A DNA stretch of 32,995 nucleotides from Anaerobiospirillum sp. NML120449. GTDB lineage: Bacteria; Pseudomonadota; Gammaproteobacteria; Enterobacterales; Succinivibrionaceae. The notes under the pieces were generated by a model that made no database searches, was not told where the DNA came from, and saw nothing but the letters and a program-made list of their open reading frames with translations. The translations under genes and the position numbers were made by a program. This document shows, in pieces, positions 1-10,257 of this stretch. The stretch spans positions 1-32,995 of the forward strand of contig NZ_JALKIL010000047.1 in the NCBI RefSeq assembly GCF_023051105.1. Direction: 5' to 3'. How positions within the stretch are numbered: position 1 is the stretch's first letter; the number at the start of each line of letters is the position of its first letter.

Positions 1-111
1 CAAATAGCTTATTTAAGCCAATTTCAGCAAGTTCTATGCCTGAAAATTATCAATATTTTTGATTTGTCAAGGTATTTATGAACTATTTTTTTGATTTTTG
101 AACCATGTCAT
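1..111. other. AT-rich left edge, no assignable gene
   Basis: This AT-rich stretch lies just beyond the stop codon of the truncated receptor. Plus-strand frame 1 is open from the window edge for 26 codons and frame 3 for 19 codons, so the tail of a plus-strand gene entering from the left cannot be excluded. Neither tail shows a recognisable motif. The minus strand does not resume an MCP reading frame here, so the receptor remnant is not simply interrupted by a stop. Confidence 0.4.
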
Positions 112-288
112 TCATAATTTCGCCGTATTGATCTGACGATACTGGACCGTAATCATGGTCTGCAGATCAGAGGCAATAGAGATGGAGCTGTACATTGACC
201 TGATGGACAGTCCGGAAACCAGACACGACAGGAAAAGAATGCACAGGAATGAGGCTAACAGCCTTGTTTTGATCGACGAGAATCTCAT
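112..288 (-). pseudogene. Truncated MCP: N-terminal remnant (first membrane helix only)
   Basis: The 58-codon frame begins [15 protein letters not shown] and continues through a hydrophobic helix ending [20 protein letters not shown]. This matches residues 1 to about 60 of the three intact 536-aa receptors in this window, allowing for a few missing residues after the start Met. I chose the internal ATG because it aligns with the intact receptors' starts; the frame extends 10 codons further upstream. A TGA ends it at the beginning of the periplasmic sensor domain, and the sequence beyond is AT-rich and unlike an MCP. No sensor domain, HAMP or signalling domain remains, so it cannot work as a receptor. 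It is best read as the residue of a fourth tandem copy lost by deletion or recombination. A short membrane peptide could still be made. Confidence 0.75.
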
Positions 289-375
289 AACTACACCTGT
301 TGGGCTACAGCAGGGCACGGCAGATCACTTTGAGAAAACACATCATGAAGCAGCTCAGCTGCAGCAAGGAGCTGC

Positions 376-431
376 AGCAAAAAGCCTGCAGTAAGGGAAC
401 TACAGCAAAGAGCCTGAAGGAAACTGCCTGC
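376..431. repeat. 28-bp imperfect direct repeat, two copies
   Basis: The core AGCAAAAAGCCTG at 376 recurs as AGCAAAGAGCCTG at 404, 28 bp later. Smaller CTGCAGCA motifs lie just upstream. It sits 5' of the truncated receptor and has no evident function. Confidence 0.5.
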
Positions 432-913
432 CACCATGGAGCTTCAGGCAGTGTGGCCGTGGCCGCAGCAAACCCGGGCAATATGGCATCATGAGTGCTT
501 ATCTGCCTCAAAGGCATGGTTACAAGGCATGCAATGTGTGTGAATGCCGGCTCAGCCATAGGCTGGCCAAAACAAACAATCCTGATTTAGCCGGGCATAC
601 CGGAAAGCTCAGGGAACTGGAACTTAAGGCGCCAGCCCTGCCCGATAACAGGCATGGGCCTGCACTGCCCGACCTGCGGGCTGGGCAGTATATGCACCTG
701 ACCTGCAGGTACCAGACCTTGCAGGTATGAAACAAGTATTGCAGCAAGCGCATCCAGGTGCGCCGGGCTCTCCCTGTACCGGGCAGACTAAGAGCTTGAC
801 AGTACGAGGCCCTGGGACACAGGGCCTCAAGTAGTGCAAATCCACAATGGCCGCAAGGTGCCCTGCTGTGGCCCGCGCACAGGGGCCACATGGCCACACA
901 GGCAAAATGCCGA

Positions 914-1026
914 AGAAGCGCATGGCCATATGGCTTCATGGCCACAGGGCGCCGCAGTCAGAGGCCCGCAGAGGCGCATCGCCATATTGCTTCATGGCCA
1001 CATGGCCACGCAGTCAGAGGGGCACA
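914..1026. repeat. 56-bp imperfect direct repeat, two copies
   Basis: The motif CTTCATGGCCACA at 934 recurs at 990, and GCAGTCAGAGG recurs at the same 56-bp spacing. Both units also contain GCGCAT followed by GCCATAT. The region is rich in ATGGCCA and TGGCCAT palindromic words. The many overlapping open frames here appear to be by-products of this composition. Confidence 0.65.
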
Positions 1027-2424
1027 GACACGCATAAGCACTGGGGCCATATTCCTGGGGCATACTCAAATGCCTGGCCGGGCCGTTGACAGTGTATGGA
1101 CGTGCCTTATGGCTGCCGCCCTGAAGGGAGACATAAATATGGAGTCCTGATGGATTATTCAGAGTGCGGGACCGCTGAGCAAAGAGAAGCGGGCAGGCAA
1201 GTGTGTGAGGGCCTTAGAGGTCTCTTAGTTGGGCAGATGTACTGAATCAGGTCAGATAGCCGGTCGGGACAACAGGGCTTAAGGTCTTCGCCTGAAAACA
1301 CCTCAGGGATAAAGAGCAAACAGTGTTGACAGGGGCGTGAGAAAGGCTATAACTGCTTGGGGAATCAGCAGTATGGTGCACAAAAAGCTGAACAGGCAGC
1401 TATATGCCTTGATGTCCTGAACATCTCTCAAAAGCAAAACTCTCCATAACAGAGGACATAAAGCAATGGATATACGCCCAGGGAATATCGGGCTGAAAAA
1501 ACGGTTACCGGGCGCTAATCCGGCACTGTTCAGGAAATGGAGTTCTCACTTGCTGTGTCATTAGGGCAATTCTAATGCATATTTTTCGCAAAAGACAGTT
1601 CCAGGATCGCAAAGACGCACAATTTTACGGCCCAAACAGCGCAAGCTGCACGACAAAATGGTACTTTTCGGCGAAAGTGTGTTTACAGGAAACAAGGCAG
1701 ATAACGGTACAGTAGGATACAACAGGATAAATTGAATAAAGTAAGGGCGGTGTGTACTCCCATGCGCAAAGTCATCGCAACACTACCATACAAGTTGACT
1801 GACAATACTTGCAAAATGACCAGGAGTATGAATTTGTTCAGCCATTCACAATTGCCTGTTTGCAAGCGATCCTGGACAGTAGCTTTAACTGACCAGACAA
1901 ATTGACAGTGATGAGCGCAGGCACAATGAAATAAGGAGCTTGAGCTCAAGTATCACCATTGATGCAGTAAGCAGCCCGCAATGAGTCAGTGTCCACCTGT
2001 GCTGGTTGATGCTGCATTGAAGCATCGTGGTCTTGCTGTATGGGAGCAGCGGAGGCGGGATGCGCTGTAGGAGCGCTGGTGTGCTGCATTGGAGCTGCAG
2101 AGGTTAGCTGGCTTGTAGCGGCGGTGCGCAGGCGCGGTTACTGACATTGAGCAGAGAGTTTCAGGAATAAAAAACTGCATATATATCAGCTTTTATCAGA
2201 TCTCACCAAGGGGAGTATGAGTTGCTTCTTGTAGATGCCCCAGCCAAAAGCATCCTGATAAATAAAGGATTCCTTCATCAAGCAAGCGGCGTGGTTGCCC
2301 TATATCAATACAAGTCAATGGAATGCCAACACTCATAAAACATGATAAATATGCGGTTTAAATTCCCCAAGACCTCTGCTCAATGTCAGGGTTAAGGCTG
2401 GAGATTCGGGATTTTGCGGGTTCA

Positions 2425-2467
2425 AAAAAGCAAAAGAGCCATGAGCGGTAGTGCCGCCCATGACTCT
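2425..2467 (-). terminator. Intrinsic terminator of the first MCP
   Basis: Read on the minus strand, arms at 2454-2467 and 2435-2448 form a 14-bp stem with a 5-nt loop and two G-U type positions. A T-rich tract (TTTTGCTTTTTT) follows. It lies about 40 bp past the receptor's stop codon. The AGAGCCATG core of the stem is shared with the terminators of the other two receptors. Confidence 0.88.
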
Positions 2468-2505
2468 GGATTTTGTGGAGCCGAAGCTCCTGGCTTTTTT
2501 GAGTC

Positions 2506-4116
2506 TTAGATCTTGAAGAACTTGAGGTTATTGATGAGATCAGAAAGACGGCCTGAGGTGGCGATGAAGATCTCACGGGCATTCTGAGCTACACCGTTTA
2601 CCTCGGCAGCAGCATGGGTAATGTCCTGCATGTTGTTGGAGATCTCAGATGAGGCCTGGGTCTGCTGACCTGCAGCAGTAGCAATCTGAGTAATCTGGGT
2701 ATTAACCTCATTTACAAAGTTCAGAGCGTTGGAGAGAGTCTCCTGAACGTGTGAAGTGCTGGAGGCAACTTCAGACATATTGTCGAGGTTGGCCTGCATG
2801 GCCTCGGTAGCATGAGTGGTTTCAGCCTGGATGCGATCCACCATGCCACGGATTTCCTGAGTGGAGGAGGTGGTGCGGGTAGCCAGAGCACGAACTTCGT
2901 CAGCTACCACAGCAAAACCACGACCGGCCTCACCGGCACGGGCAGCCTCAATGGCGGCGTTAAGAGCCAGCAGATTGGTCTGAGCAGCGATTTCGTCAAT
3001 GGTGCCGACAATGGAGCCGATCTTCTGAGCCTGGTCAACCAGCGACTGGATGGTAGAGGCGTTCTGCTTCATCTGCTCGTACTGAGTCAGAATGGCGTGG
3101 GAAGAGTCGTTAACGCTCTTCATACCCTGATTGGTAAGGTCTGATGACTCCTGAGATGAGTTGGCAGCATCCTTACAGTTATTGGCAATGTTGGTGGTGG
3201 TAGCAACCATTTCCTCTGCAGAGGCAGATACGGCAATAGCCTTGCGCTCAGTGCGGTCCATGGCCTCACAGATGTTAACAGCAGACTGCTCCATGTCCTT
3301 CATGGAGTCATCAACCTCATTGGACAGGGTGATGACGTGGGCAATGGTCTCGCGCAGCCTGGCAGCCATGGAAATCATGGCATTGTTCAGTACACCGAAC
3401 TCATCCTGGGTTGAAGGTGGGAACTTGTAGTTGAACTCACCATTGGACAGGGCCTTTGCAGTAGCGCACTGGGCCTTAATGGATCTCTGAATGGAAGAGG
3501 AGATGGCCAGAGCAATAATGATGCTCACAATGATCTGGACAATAGTAAGACCGATTACAGTCATCAGGCTGCCGGTCTGGATCAGCTCCCTGGAGGATTG
3601 CTCGATGACGCCAAAGCGGATATCAGTAATATTCTCAATGGCGTGCTTCATCCTGGTGGTAAGAGGAGCAAGGATATTGAGATAAACCTCAAGGGCCTCA
3701 TAAGGACGATTGGCACGGATTAAAGAGGCAATGTCGTTTTCGTAAATTTTCTGATACTGGGCGGCATCATCCTTGATTTGCTGAACGCTTTCCTTCAGAT
3801 CCGGAGCAAGGCGCAGATTGTTTACGGCTGTTCTGAACTTTTCCATATCACTCTGCAGTTTTTGCAAATTTGCCGGGGTCTGATTGTTAGGTGTAAGGTA
3901 AGACACCATGGCAGCATTGGTATTTTCCAGGGACGATCCTGTAATCGAAATACGACGGTAGCTTCCGGAAATGGTCTCCTCCAGACTGGTAGCAATACTG
4001 ATGGAGCTGTACATAGCCTTAATGGAAAGACCGGCTACCACTATTGAAAGGGCCATTATTAAGGCAAAACAGGCAAGAAGCCTGGTTTTAATTGAAGAAG
4101 AAGCAAAAAGACTCAT
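2506..4116 (-). CDS. Methyl-accepting chemotaxis protein, 536 aa (copy 1)
   Basis: This is an inner-membrane chemoreceptor expected to signal through CheW and CheA to the flagellar motor. Visible architecture: TM1 about residues 12-34, a helical periplasmic sensor about 35-182 (four-helix-bundle type by length and pattern), TM2 about 183-208, HAMP about 209-262, then a long coiled-coil signalling domain. The CheA/CheW contact tip [16 protein letters not shown] is intact at about 394-409. There is no CheR-binding NWETF-type pentapeptide; the protein ends LKFFKI. The start ATG aligns with the other two copies, though no strong Shine-Dalgarno is seen. The sensor domain shares with its paralogues the motifs VSYLTPNNQ and [11 protein letters not shown] but differs widely elsewhere, so the ligand probably differs. 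A terminator hairpin follows closely, so the gene is probably monocistronic. Ligand unknown. Confidence 0.96.
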   Translation of the reverse strand: MSLFASSSIKTRLLACFALIMALSIVVAGLSIKAMYSSISIATSLEETISGSYRRISITGSSLENTNAAMVSYLTPNNQTPANLQKLQSDMEKFRTAVNNLRLAPDLKESVQQIKDDAAQYQKIYENDIASLIRANRPYEALEVYLNILAPLTTRMKHAIENITDIRFGVIEQSSRELIQTGSLMTVIGLTIVQIIVSIIIALAISSSIQRSIKAQCATAKALSNGEFNYKFPPSTQDEFGVLNNAMISMAARLRETIAHVITLSNEVDDSMKDMEQSAVNICEAMDRTERKAIAVSASAEEMVATTTNIANNCKDAANSSQESSDLTNQGMKSVNDSSHAILTQYEQMKQNASTIQSLVDQAQKIGSIVGTIDEIAAQTNLLALNAAIEAARAGEAGRGFAVVADEVRALATRTTSSTQEIRGMVDRIQAETTHATEAMQANLDNMSEVASSTSHVQETLSNALNFVNEVNTQITQIATAAGQQTQASSEISNNMQDITHAAAEVNGVAQNAREIFIATSGRLSDLINNLKFFKI

Positions 4117-4521
4117 ATTAAACAGCCAATATGCGTTATTGCAGGTGTCACTGCAAAGACCATGTAAATGCTCGAAATCAAGGTCACAGCCATAAGGCTG
4201 ACAACCTCAGAGCGCTTACATACGTCCTTATGCATCCCATAAGTGCAGCCTGCTGCAAAAGCCGCAGCTACTGCCCTTACAGGCAGGGCACCGCCCTGAA
4301 CGCTGAGGGGTGGAGTTGGACAAAATCAGCCCGGGCAGGTTAAGCCAACAGGCAGATACCGGTAATCACAGGTCACGACAGCGGACAGCCATCAACCGCC
4401 CGGTCATGATCTGAAATAGCAAAAGCCAAAACAACAGTCAACAACCTGAATCAGGCTGTCAGCAACAGCTGGAAGACAAAATGAGCAAAGCTCTCCTGCT
4501 GAACTCATACTGCAGTAATCA

Positions 4522-4650
4522 GACCGGCCACCGGCAGCACCCGGCAGCATCAAGGTTTCCATGAAACGACCGGCCACCGGCAGCACCCGGCAGCATCAAG
4601 GTTTCCGTGAGGCGACCAGCCACCTGCGGTACCGGGCAGCAAAAAGTCAG
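4522..4650. repeat. 46-bp tandem repeat, about 2.8 copies
   Basis: Units begin GACCGGCCACC at 4522 and 4568, with a third, more diverged unit (GACCAGCCACC) at 4614. The spacing is exactly 46 bp each time. The first two units are almost identical over their full length, which indicates recent duplication. The unit is not a multiple of 3, and the repeat sits in non-coding DNA upstream of the first MCP. Confidence 0.85.
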
Positions 4651-5100
4651 CACATATGGTCAAGCTCAGAGTTTTGCAATTACACAAAGGGCTGCAGGAG
4701 CCGCATCCTTAGACATGGCAGAACGCGATAGCGCACTGCCGGAGGGAGCTGCAAATCTCTGTATTAACATCTGTCAGACAGCCCGTAAAGCACAGATAAT
4801 TGTCCTCGTATGATACTGAAAATGCCGTAAGAATGCGCTGCATATGGTTTGGGGCAAAAAACGGACCGCAACACATGGTCAGAAAAACTGCATCTATGCT
4901 GGTGATGCATAAATAGCGCCGTAATGGACAAACTATATTGTCAAAAATATTTCTATACAGACATACACAACAGTCCGCAGGCCACTGAAAAATGATCTGG
5001 GGCCGACGGTCTGTCGGCGTGACAGCAGCAGGGCCTGAATCATACAGGCTGAGCAGCCCAGAGGCGGCTTCGGCAGTATGCGGTGCAGGTACATATTCAG

Positions 5101-5136
5101 GTGCAGATTCAGGTGCAGATTCATGTGCAGTTGCAT
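5101..5136. repeat. 12-bp tandem repeat (GTGCAGATTCAG), three units
   Basis: Units start at 5101, 5113 and 5125 with the shared core GTGCAG. A further related unit (GTGCAGG) lies at 5083. The repeat is short and imperfect; no function is evident. Confidence 0.65.
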
Positions 5137-5345
5137 TACTGCTCTGTCAGGTATTGATGATTTGCTTATGTGCTGCAGCATCAGCCTTCCTGGCAGGAGG
5201 CCGATATTTGCTCTTATTGAACTTAAGGCAGATTAGTTCTTACTGAAGTAACATGGGCCCGGGACAGGCACGAAGTTTTATCAGGATTTACTGAATTTTG
5301 CTGTATGACAGGGCTGCAAATAACATCGGTCAGTGATTGGTCACG

Positions 5346-5908
5346 CTACAGGGCCTCCACCTTTGTCTGTTCTTGCATGGCACACCAGGGTAAGTCCGGA
5401 CCTTCATCTATTGCTTTGCCGTTCTGAAATCCCTTAAATATGGCAATGCTATCGTTTGCATTGACCGGGACAGTAAGAAGCAGACTGGCTGATTTATGTG
5501 CTGCCAGAAAGTATTCTTTTCTTTTGCAAATTTTGAGGGCAGGCCTTTCAATCCTCGGGTTGACCATCTTTTCGGGAGGCGGGACTGATTACAGCAAGGG
5601 CCTTATGTACTGACTGGTATACGCGGCATCACTGATGCCTTACGATCTTCGTTTGTGACAGTTATGACGGTTGTACGGGGCTCTGATAAATGGCAGCTGC
5701 AATGCACACAGGGTGCAGCTTTGGCAGCAGATGCAGCCAGAAAGATATCAGAGCCAGTTGTATTAATGCTGATTAAGAACGGAAAAATATGATATTTGTC
5801 TGATTTGCTCTTAAATAAGTCTGCATATGTTTTTAATATTGTGCACATGTGGCACCTGTATGGCAATACCACACAGTTCATAAGCCCAGTCAGGGGGACT
5901 GCCGCCAT
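5346..5908 (-). pseudogene. Possible decayed coding remnant (two consecutive frames)
   Basis: Two minus-strand frames follow each other: 5908-5603, whose later part runs SINTTGSDIFLAASAAKAAP, and 5567-5346, containing KICKRKEYFLAAHKSAS and NDSIAIFKGFQNGKAIDEG. Their residue mix looks more protein-like than most open frames in the spacers, with balanced Lys, Asp and Glu and few runs. Neither has a clear Shine-Dalgarno, and I recognise no family. They could be pieces of one broken gene, two tiny genes, or chance. I lean towards relic but hold this weakly. Confidence 0.2.
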
Positions 5909-6664
5909 AAAGCCCTCAGTTCCTTATGACCAGTCCGTCCTTACGACCAGTCAAGAGCTTCCAGCGCATATTGCTTACTAAAGCTCCATAATGCCTGTTT
6001 TACCTGGAGTGCACTGGGTATGCTCATCATGAACAGCATCTTTCACTGGGGTATGGCAAGAGCATGGCTTCCCTGGCCCATTGTATGACTGGTCTCAAGC
6101 CATGACAGCAACAGATGCCTGCAAGCTATTACTGTAAGACAGACTAAACAGCATTCCTGAAGCCTGATGCACAGTGAGTATTAGCCCCAAACTACTGTAG
6201 AGCATCAGTTGCCCTGTGCTTACTGAAGGCATCTGAAGCCTGTGGCCGCTTCAGGCAGCTGACTGGATGTGACTGAATACAGGAGACTTGCAGTCACAGC
6301 ACACATAATAAACTCATATCATGACTTAAATAAAGTCAAAACAGGTAGTAATGCCATTTTACTTGTGAAAATGCTCCTCGATCATTACACAGTTAAAAAT
6401 ACTGGGCTGTAACTGACATCATTGCTAAACAGGGCGTATGTAAGGTTACTGCGAATGATTATAATTCAAAGCAGGGGGATAGAATTACGCCATTGACAGT
6501 AACAGACGGGGCAATACCGGAATAACCACCAGCCGCTAAAATGCCTGGGCACGGCAGCGGTCAAAGGAATCAGGTGTGTTAGGGATGAGCATCGAGTCTG
6601 GTGGCTGGCAAAGACTGGGGCGACGCGCGCATGAACCTGGAGGCGGTTGAAGGAGCCTGAATAC

Positions 6665-6721
6665 GGGCAAAGGCTGTGGCAGCGGGCAAAAGCCGTGGCG
6701 ACGGGCAAAGGCCGTGGCTGC
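6665..6721. repeat. 19-bp tandem repeat, three units
   Basis: GGGCAAAGGC-type units begin at 6665, 6684 and 6703, each followed by a GTGGC word. The array lies about 50 bp beyond the terminator of the second MCP. Confidence 0.75.
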
Positions 6722-6759
6722 GGCCAGGTTAGAGATGGGGTGCAGGGGTTGATTTTTCC

Positions 6760-6798
6760 GGAAATAAAAAGAGCCATGTCCCGTGAGGGGCATGGCTC
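6760..6798 (-). terminator. Intrinsic terminator of the second MCP
   Basis: Arms 6787-6798 and 6771-6782 form a 12-bp stem (one G-U) around a 4-nt loop. On the minus strand it is followed by TTTTTATTT. The stem core GAGCCATG/CATGGCTC is the same as at the other two receptors. It lies about 75 bp past the stop. Confidence 0.88.
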
Positions 6799-6871
6799 CT
6801 TTGAGCAGGTTCGCAACCTGAGCTTATGCGGTGCTTAAGTTGCTGCCTGTTTCCGGGTTTAAACTGAAGTC

Positions 6872-8482
6872 TTAAATCTTGAAGAACTTAAGGTTCTCAT
6901 TCAGATCATGCAGACGCTCGGAGGTGGATACTGAGATTTGACGGGCATCCTGAGCAACACGAGATACCTCAGCTGAAGCGTGAGTGATGTTCTGCATATT
7001 GTTGGAGATCTCAGAGGTTGCAGAGGTCTGCTGCTCTGCAGCGGTTGCAATCTGGGTGATCTGGGCATTTACCTCATTTACATAGTTCAGAGCGTTAGAC
7101 AGTGTCTCCTGAACGGTAGAGGTATTGGCGGCAACTTCAGACATGTTGTCGAGGTTGGCCTGCATGGCCTCGGTAGCGTGAGTGGTTTCTGCCTGGATGC
7201 GGTCCACCATGCCACGGATCTCCTGAGTTGAGGAGGTAGTACGTGTGGCCAGGGCACGAACTTCGTCTGCTACCACGGCAAAGCCACGACCTGCTTCACC
7301 AGCACGGGCAGCCTCGATGGCGGCGTTAAGAGCCAGCAGGTTGGTCTGAGCGGCGATTTCGTCAATGGTACCAACGATGGAGCCAATCTTCTGTGCCTGA
7401 TCAACCAGAGACTGGATGGTAGTGGCGTTCTGCTTCATCTGCTCGTACTGAGACATGATGGAGCTGGCTGATGCATTAACACTTTCCATGCCCTGGTGAG
7501 TGAGCTCTGAGGAATCCTGAGAGGACTTGGCGGCTTCAACACAGTTCTTGGCAATGTTGGAGGTGGTAGCAACCATTTCATCTGCTGATGCCGCTACAGT
7601 TATTGCCTGGTTCTCGGTGCGTGACATAGCGTCACAGATGTCTGAGGAGGCGTTCTCAACTTTCCTCATGGACTGACTGATCTCGTTGGAGAGAGTTACA
7701 ACCTCTGAGATGGTCTGGCGCAGTTTGGTCGCCATTGCGGTCATGGAGCTGTTAAGAATACCGAACTCATCCTTGGATGCTGGCGGAAATTTGTAGGTAA
7801 AGTCACCCTTGGACAAGGCCAGGGCAGCATCACACTGTACCTTGATTGAGCGTTGAATAGATGAGGCTATGGCAAAGGCAATGATAATGCTCATAATAAC
7901 CTGTACCACAGTAATGGCCAGAACGACGCCCAGGGATTTGGTCTGCACCAGATCTTTTGTCATTCTGACAATCTGGTCAAAGCGAATGGCAGAAACTTTC
8001 GCCATATTGCTTTTCATTTCACTGGTAAGAGGCGCAATAACATTGAGATAGACTTCAAGCGCCTCATATGGACGGTTGTTGTTGATAAGAGAGACTACCT
8101 CTTTGTTAAAGACATCCAGGTAGACTACTGTCTGAGATCTTACTGTAGCAACAAGCTGCTCGATTTCAGGCACGGTCCTCATTGCAATTACGGCAGTGTT
8201 AAACTCGTCCAGCGATTTCATCAGGCGGGTACGATTGGCTTCTGTCTGCTGGTTTGGAGTCAGATAGGCAACCATATGCTGGTTGGTAGTATCCATAGTG
8301 TTAGACACAGCGGAAATGCGACGGAAAGGTCCGGTAATCATTTCTTCAAGGTCAGCAGCAATGGTTATTGACCTGTACATGGAGTAAATCGACAGACCAG
8401 AAACCACGCAGGACAGGAAGAGGATAATACCAAAGCAGGAAAGAAGCTTTGTTTTAATTGATGATGATGCAAGAAAGCTCAT
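6872..8482 (-). CDS. Methyl-accepting chemotaxis protein, 536 aa (copy 2)
   Basis: The length and domain order match the first receptor without gaps: TM1 about 12-34, periplasmic helical sensor about 35-182, TM2 about 183-208, HAMP, and a signalling coiled coil with the tip [16 protein letters not shown]. The C-terminus is LKFFKI with no NWETF tether, so adaptation enzymes would have to act without a tethering pentapeptide. From about residue 284 onward it is almost the same as copy 3, sharing [27 protein letters not shown] and [20 protein letters not shown]. This marks copies 2 and 3 as the most recent pair. The sensor domain keeps AYLTPNQQT and [20 protein letters not shown] but is otherwise diverged. 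The 5' leader is also related to that of copy 3. Ligand unknown; a signalling role is secure from the family. Confidence 0.96.
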   Translation of the reverse strand: MSFLASSSIKTKLLSCFGIILFLSCVVSGLSIYSMYRSITIAADLEEMITGPFRRISAVSNTMDTTNQHMVAYLTPNQQTEANRTRLMKSLDEFNTAVIAMRTVPEIEQLVATVRSQTVVYLDVFNKEVVSLINNNRPYEALEVYLNVIAPLTSEMKSNMAKVSAIRFDQIVRMTKDLVQTKSLGVVLAITVVQVIMSIIIAFAIASSIQRSIKVQCDAALALSKGDFTYKFPPASKDEFGILNSSMTAMATKLRQTISEVVTLSNEISQSMRKVENASSDICDAMSRTENQAITVAASADEMVATTSNIAKNCVEAAKSSQDSSELTHQGMESVNASASSIMSQYEQMKQNATTIQSLVDQAQKIGSIVGTIDEIAAQTNLLALNAAIEAARAGEAGRGFAVVADEVRALATRTTSSTQEIRGMVDRIQAETTHATEAMQANLDNMSEVAANTSTVQETLSNALNYVNEVNAQITQIATAAEQQTSATSEISNNMQNITHASAEVSRVAQDARQISVSTSERLHDLNENLKFFKI

Positions 8483-8689
8483 AATTATAGACCAGCCTCA
8501 TATGCTACAGATGTCCTCCTGACCTGCAGGAGTCCGCCTCAGGACCATGGCTTTAGCCATGAGCACAGGGCCGACTTCTGACCGGGTTACGTTCAGTCCT
8601 TCTTCATAACTTTGCGCCCATGACCATGTACTGCAAAGCGGACATGGCAGGGGATGCGAAGTTACAGACAGACTGCATGCAGGTAAAGA

Positions 8690-8723
8690 CTTTGTAAGCA
8701 GATTCAGGTACGAGTGAATAAAC
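8690..8723 (-). promoter_or_regulatory. Conserved upstream block of MCP copy 2 (candidate promoter region)
   Basis: About 210 bp upstream of the start codon lies a block containing TTGTAAGCAGATT on the plus strand that matches, with few changes, the block at 12104-12135 upstream of copy 3. Flanking sequence is also alignable, so the whole leader was duplicated. Better conservation of this block than of its flanks suggests a promoter or operator. No canonical sigma-28 flagellar promoter (TAAA...GCCGATAA) is visible. Confidence 0.4.
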
Positions 8724-9804
8724 ACGGCGGTTCTGAGCATTACAGCCTCACGGTTCAATGCTCAGATATGAATAAAGAAATCCAGGTTTTTGGTAAGTCC
8801 TGCATCTGACAGAGATAGTGTTGCAGATGACATAAGACTTTCAAAGGAAAACCTGGGGCATCCAGGCGACAGTGTGTGATTCTGGACGAATTAACAGATA
8901 TGGTTAACGTGACTACAGGCAGCAGGATATTGACAGGTTTACGAACGTTTGATTGTTCCTGCCACAAACCTTTTCACAAAACTCCTTCAGTAAGCAAGTC
9001 ATTGATTCTGGTGCGATATTGACGCAAAAATGGACGGCAATTATCGCGCAGATCAAATGGTCAGTATAATCTGACCTGCCTTTCACCTTTTACATACACA
9101 TGTAGATGCAACAAATTATCATCTGGTTAGTAGTGACATGAGTGCACTCCCGGTGGTAACTGCACTGGTATGACGGCTGACACTTTTGCATTTGAAAGCT
9201 CCTGTTAAAGCATGAGAAAGCAAATGCTCATGCACAGGGGCATGCCGTAATACATAGATGAGAGCTAAGCGCAGTGTTAAGCTTCTCAAACATCTCTATT
9301 CATATATATAGACATATTTATATTAATAGAGATAAATGCAGTATTCATGTACACACTTGTCTTATTTATATTATCCATATCAGGCGGCTTTGCAATAGCT
9401 CTGTTACATCGCACGGAGATTCCAGACCAGAATGTACCGGTTCCATTAGCATGAACATCCCTGATTTGCTTATATACATTGATGGGCATATGTATCTTAT
9501 AAGATCCATGTCATGGGAATAAGGTTGTTGAATACAGCGGCAAGCACCCCTGTCACATATACATTCAGAGCCGATGGTATCGGGAAATCCAGGTGCATAC
9601 TGCTCAGAGCGGTCAGGAGGATGTCAGAGACTGTCATGACCGGAGTTTTACACCAGGACAGTTCGAGACACGTGGATACTGTTGGGGTCGAGAAAGATAC
9701 GCGGCGCAGTTGCCAATTGAGGATAACGGCTCATATTGCTGCCTGGCATGGTGGAGCCGCGCGGCAGGTCAGGCCTGGTCAGGCAGCCTGACGGCGGACA
9801 GCTC

Positions 9805-9918
9805 AGGTGGCAAGGCGGCCGGATGGCAAGGCGGCCTGATGGCGAAGAAGTGGCCTGGTCGGGGCTGCTCGGATGGCAAGGCGGCCGGATGGCAAGGCGG
9901 CCGGATGGCGAAGAAGCG
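9805..9918. repeat. 66-bp direct repeat with internal 16-bp repeats
   Basis: GGCAAGGCGGCC words lie 16 bp apart within a unit (CAAGG at 9811 and 9827), and the pair recurs 66 bp later (9877 and 9893). Both units continue into GATGGCGAAGAAG. The repeat abuts the 63-bp array. Confidence 0.8.
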
Positions 9919-10110
9919 GCACGGTCTGGGGCGGGCAGGTTGGGAGTGGTCGCGCGCTTTGATGACCGTCAGGTCAGCAGGGCACGGTCTGGGGCGGGCA
10001 GGTTGGGAGTGGTCGCGCGCGTTGATGACCGTCAGGTCAGCAGGGCACGGTCTGGGGCGGGCAGGTTGGGAGTGGTCGCGAGCGTGGATGATAGTCAGGT
10101 CAGCAGGGCA
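9919..10110. repeat. 63-bp tandem repeat, three near-perfect copies
   Basis: Units starting GCACGGTCTGGGG begin at 9919, 9982 and 10045, each 63 bp long, and a fourth partial unit starts at 10108. Copies 1 and 2 differ by very few bases. Each carries closely spaced G-runs (GGGG, GGG, GGG) on the plus strand. It lies between MCP copies 2 and 3, just past the terminator of copy 3. Copy number is probably variable between strains. Confidence 0.92.
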
Positions 10111-10192
10111 GGGTAAGGGAGCTACGCACAAGCGCGGGGCCGGAGGGCGGTTCAGATTGGCCAAAGGGAGGGTTGCAGATTGTGCGGAAATG

Positions 10193-10228
10193 AAAAGAGC
10201 CATGGGCCGGGAGGCTCATGGCTCTTTT
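10193..10228 (-). terminator. Bidirectional-looking terminator of the third MCP
   Basis: Arms 10196-10208 and 10213-10225 form a 13-bp stem with one G-U pair and a 4-nt loop. AAAA on one side and TTTT on the other make it a potential terminator on both strands. It lies about 30 bp past the receptor stop. It is the third member of the AGAGCCATG hairpin set. Confidence 0.9.
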
Positions 10229-10257
10229 CTATGGAAAACGGAGGTTTTCCTTGAGGG

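Larger units (their letters stand above)
289..2434. other. 2.1 kb spacer without a confident gene
   Basis: Several overlapping open frames lie at 520-945 and 834-1150 on both strands. They arise from GC-rich, repeat-containing DNA and show no domain, ribosome site or start context. The stretch holds a 28-bp near-repeat at about 376-431 and a 56-bp direct repeat at about 914-1026. From about 1150 to 2400 I see no gene, RNA or clear regulatory element. Confidence 0.6.
4117..6770. other. 2.65 kb spacer with minisatellites and possible coding relics
   Basis: There is no confident gene. The stretch contains a 46-bp tandem repeat (about 4522-4650), a 12-bp repeat (5101-5136), two consecutive weak minus-strand frames (5346-5908, listed separately) and a 19-bp triplicate (about 6665-6721). 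The 250 bp directly upstream of the receptor start at 4116 presumably carries its promoter, but I cannot pick out a convincing -10/-35 pair. Confidence 0.55.
8483..10192. other. 1.7 kb spacer: MCP leader plus GC-rich minisatellite
   Basis: The first 250 bp is the upstream region of the second MCP and includes a block shared with the third. About 9060-9520 is AT-rich with no convincing gene. From 9740 to the terminator at 10193 the DNA becomes GC-rich and consists largely of tandem repeats. Long open frames across 9593-10261 on both strands exist because 63- and 66-bp units keep all frames open; I do not count them as genes. Confidence 0.6.

Noticed and set aside
520..945. 141-codon minus-strand frame
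   Set aside because: Extreme Cys/Arg/Pro content from GC-rich spacer DNA, overlapping competing frames on both strands and no start signal.
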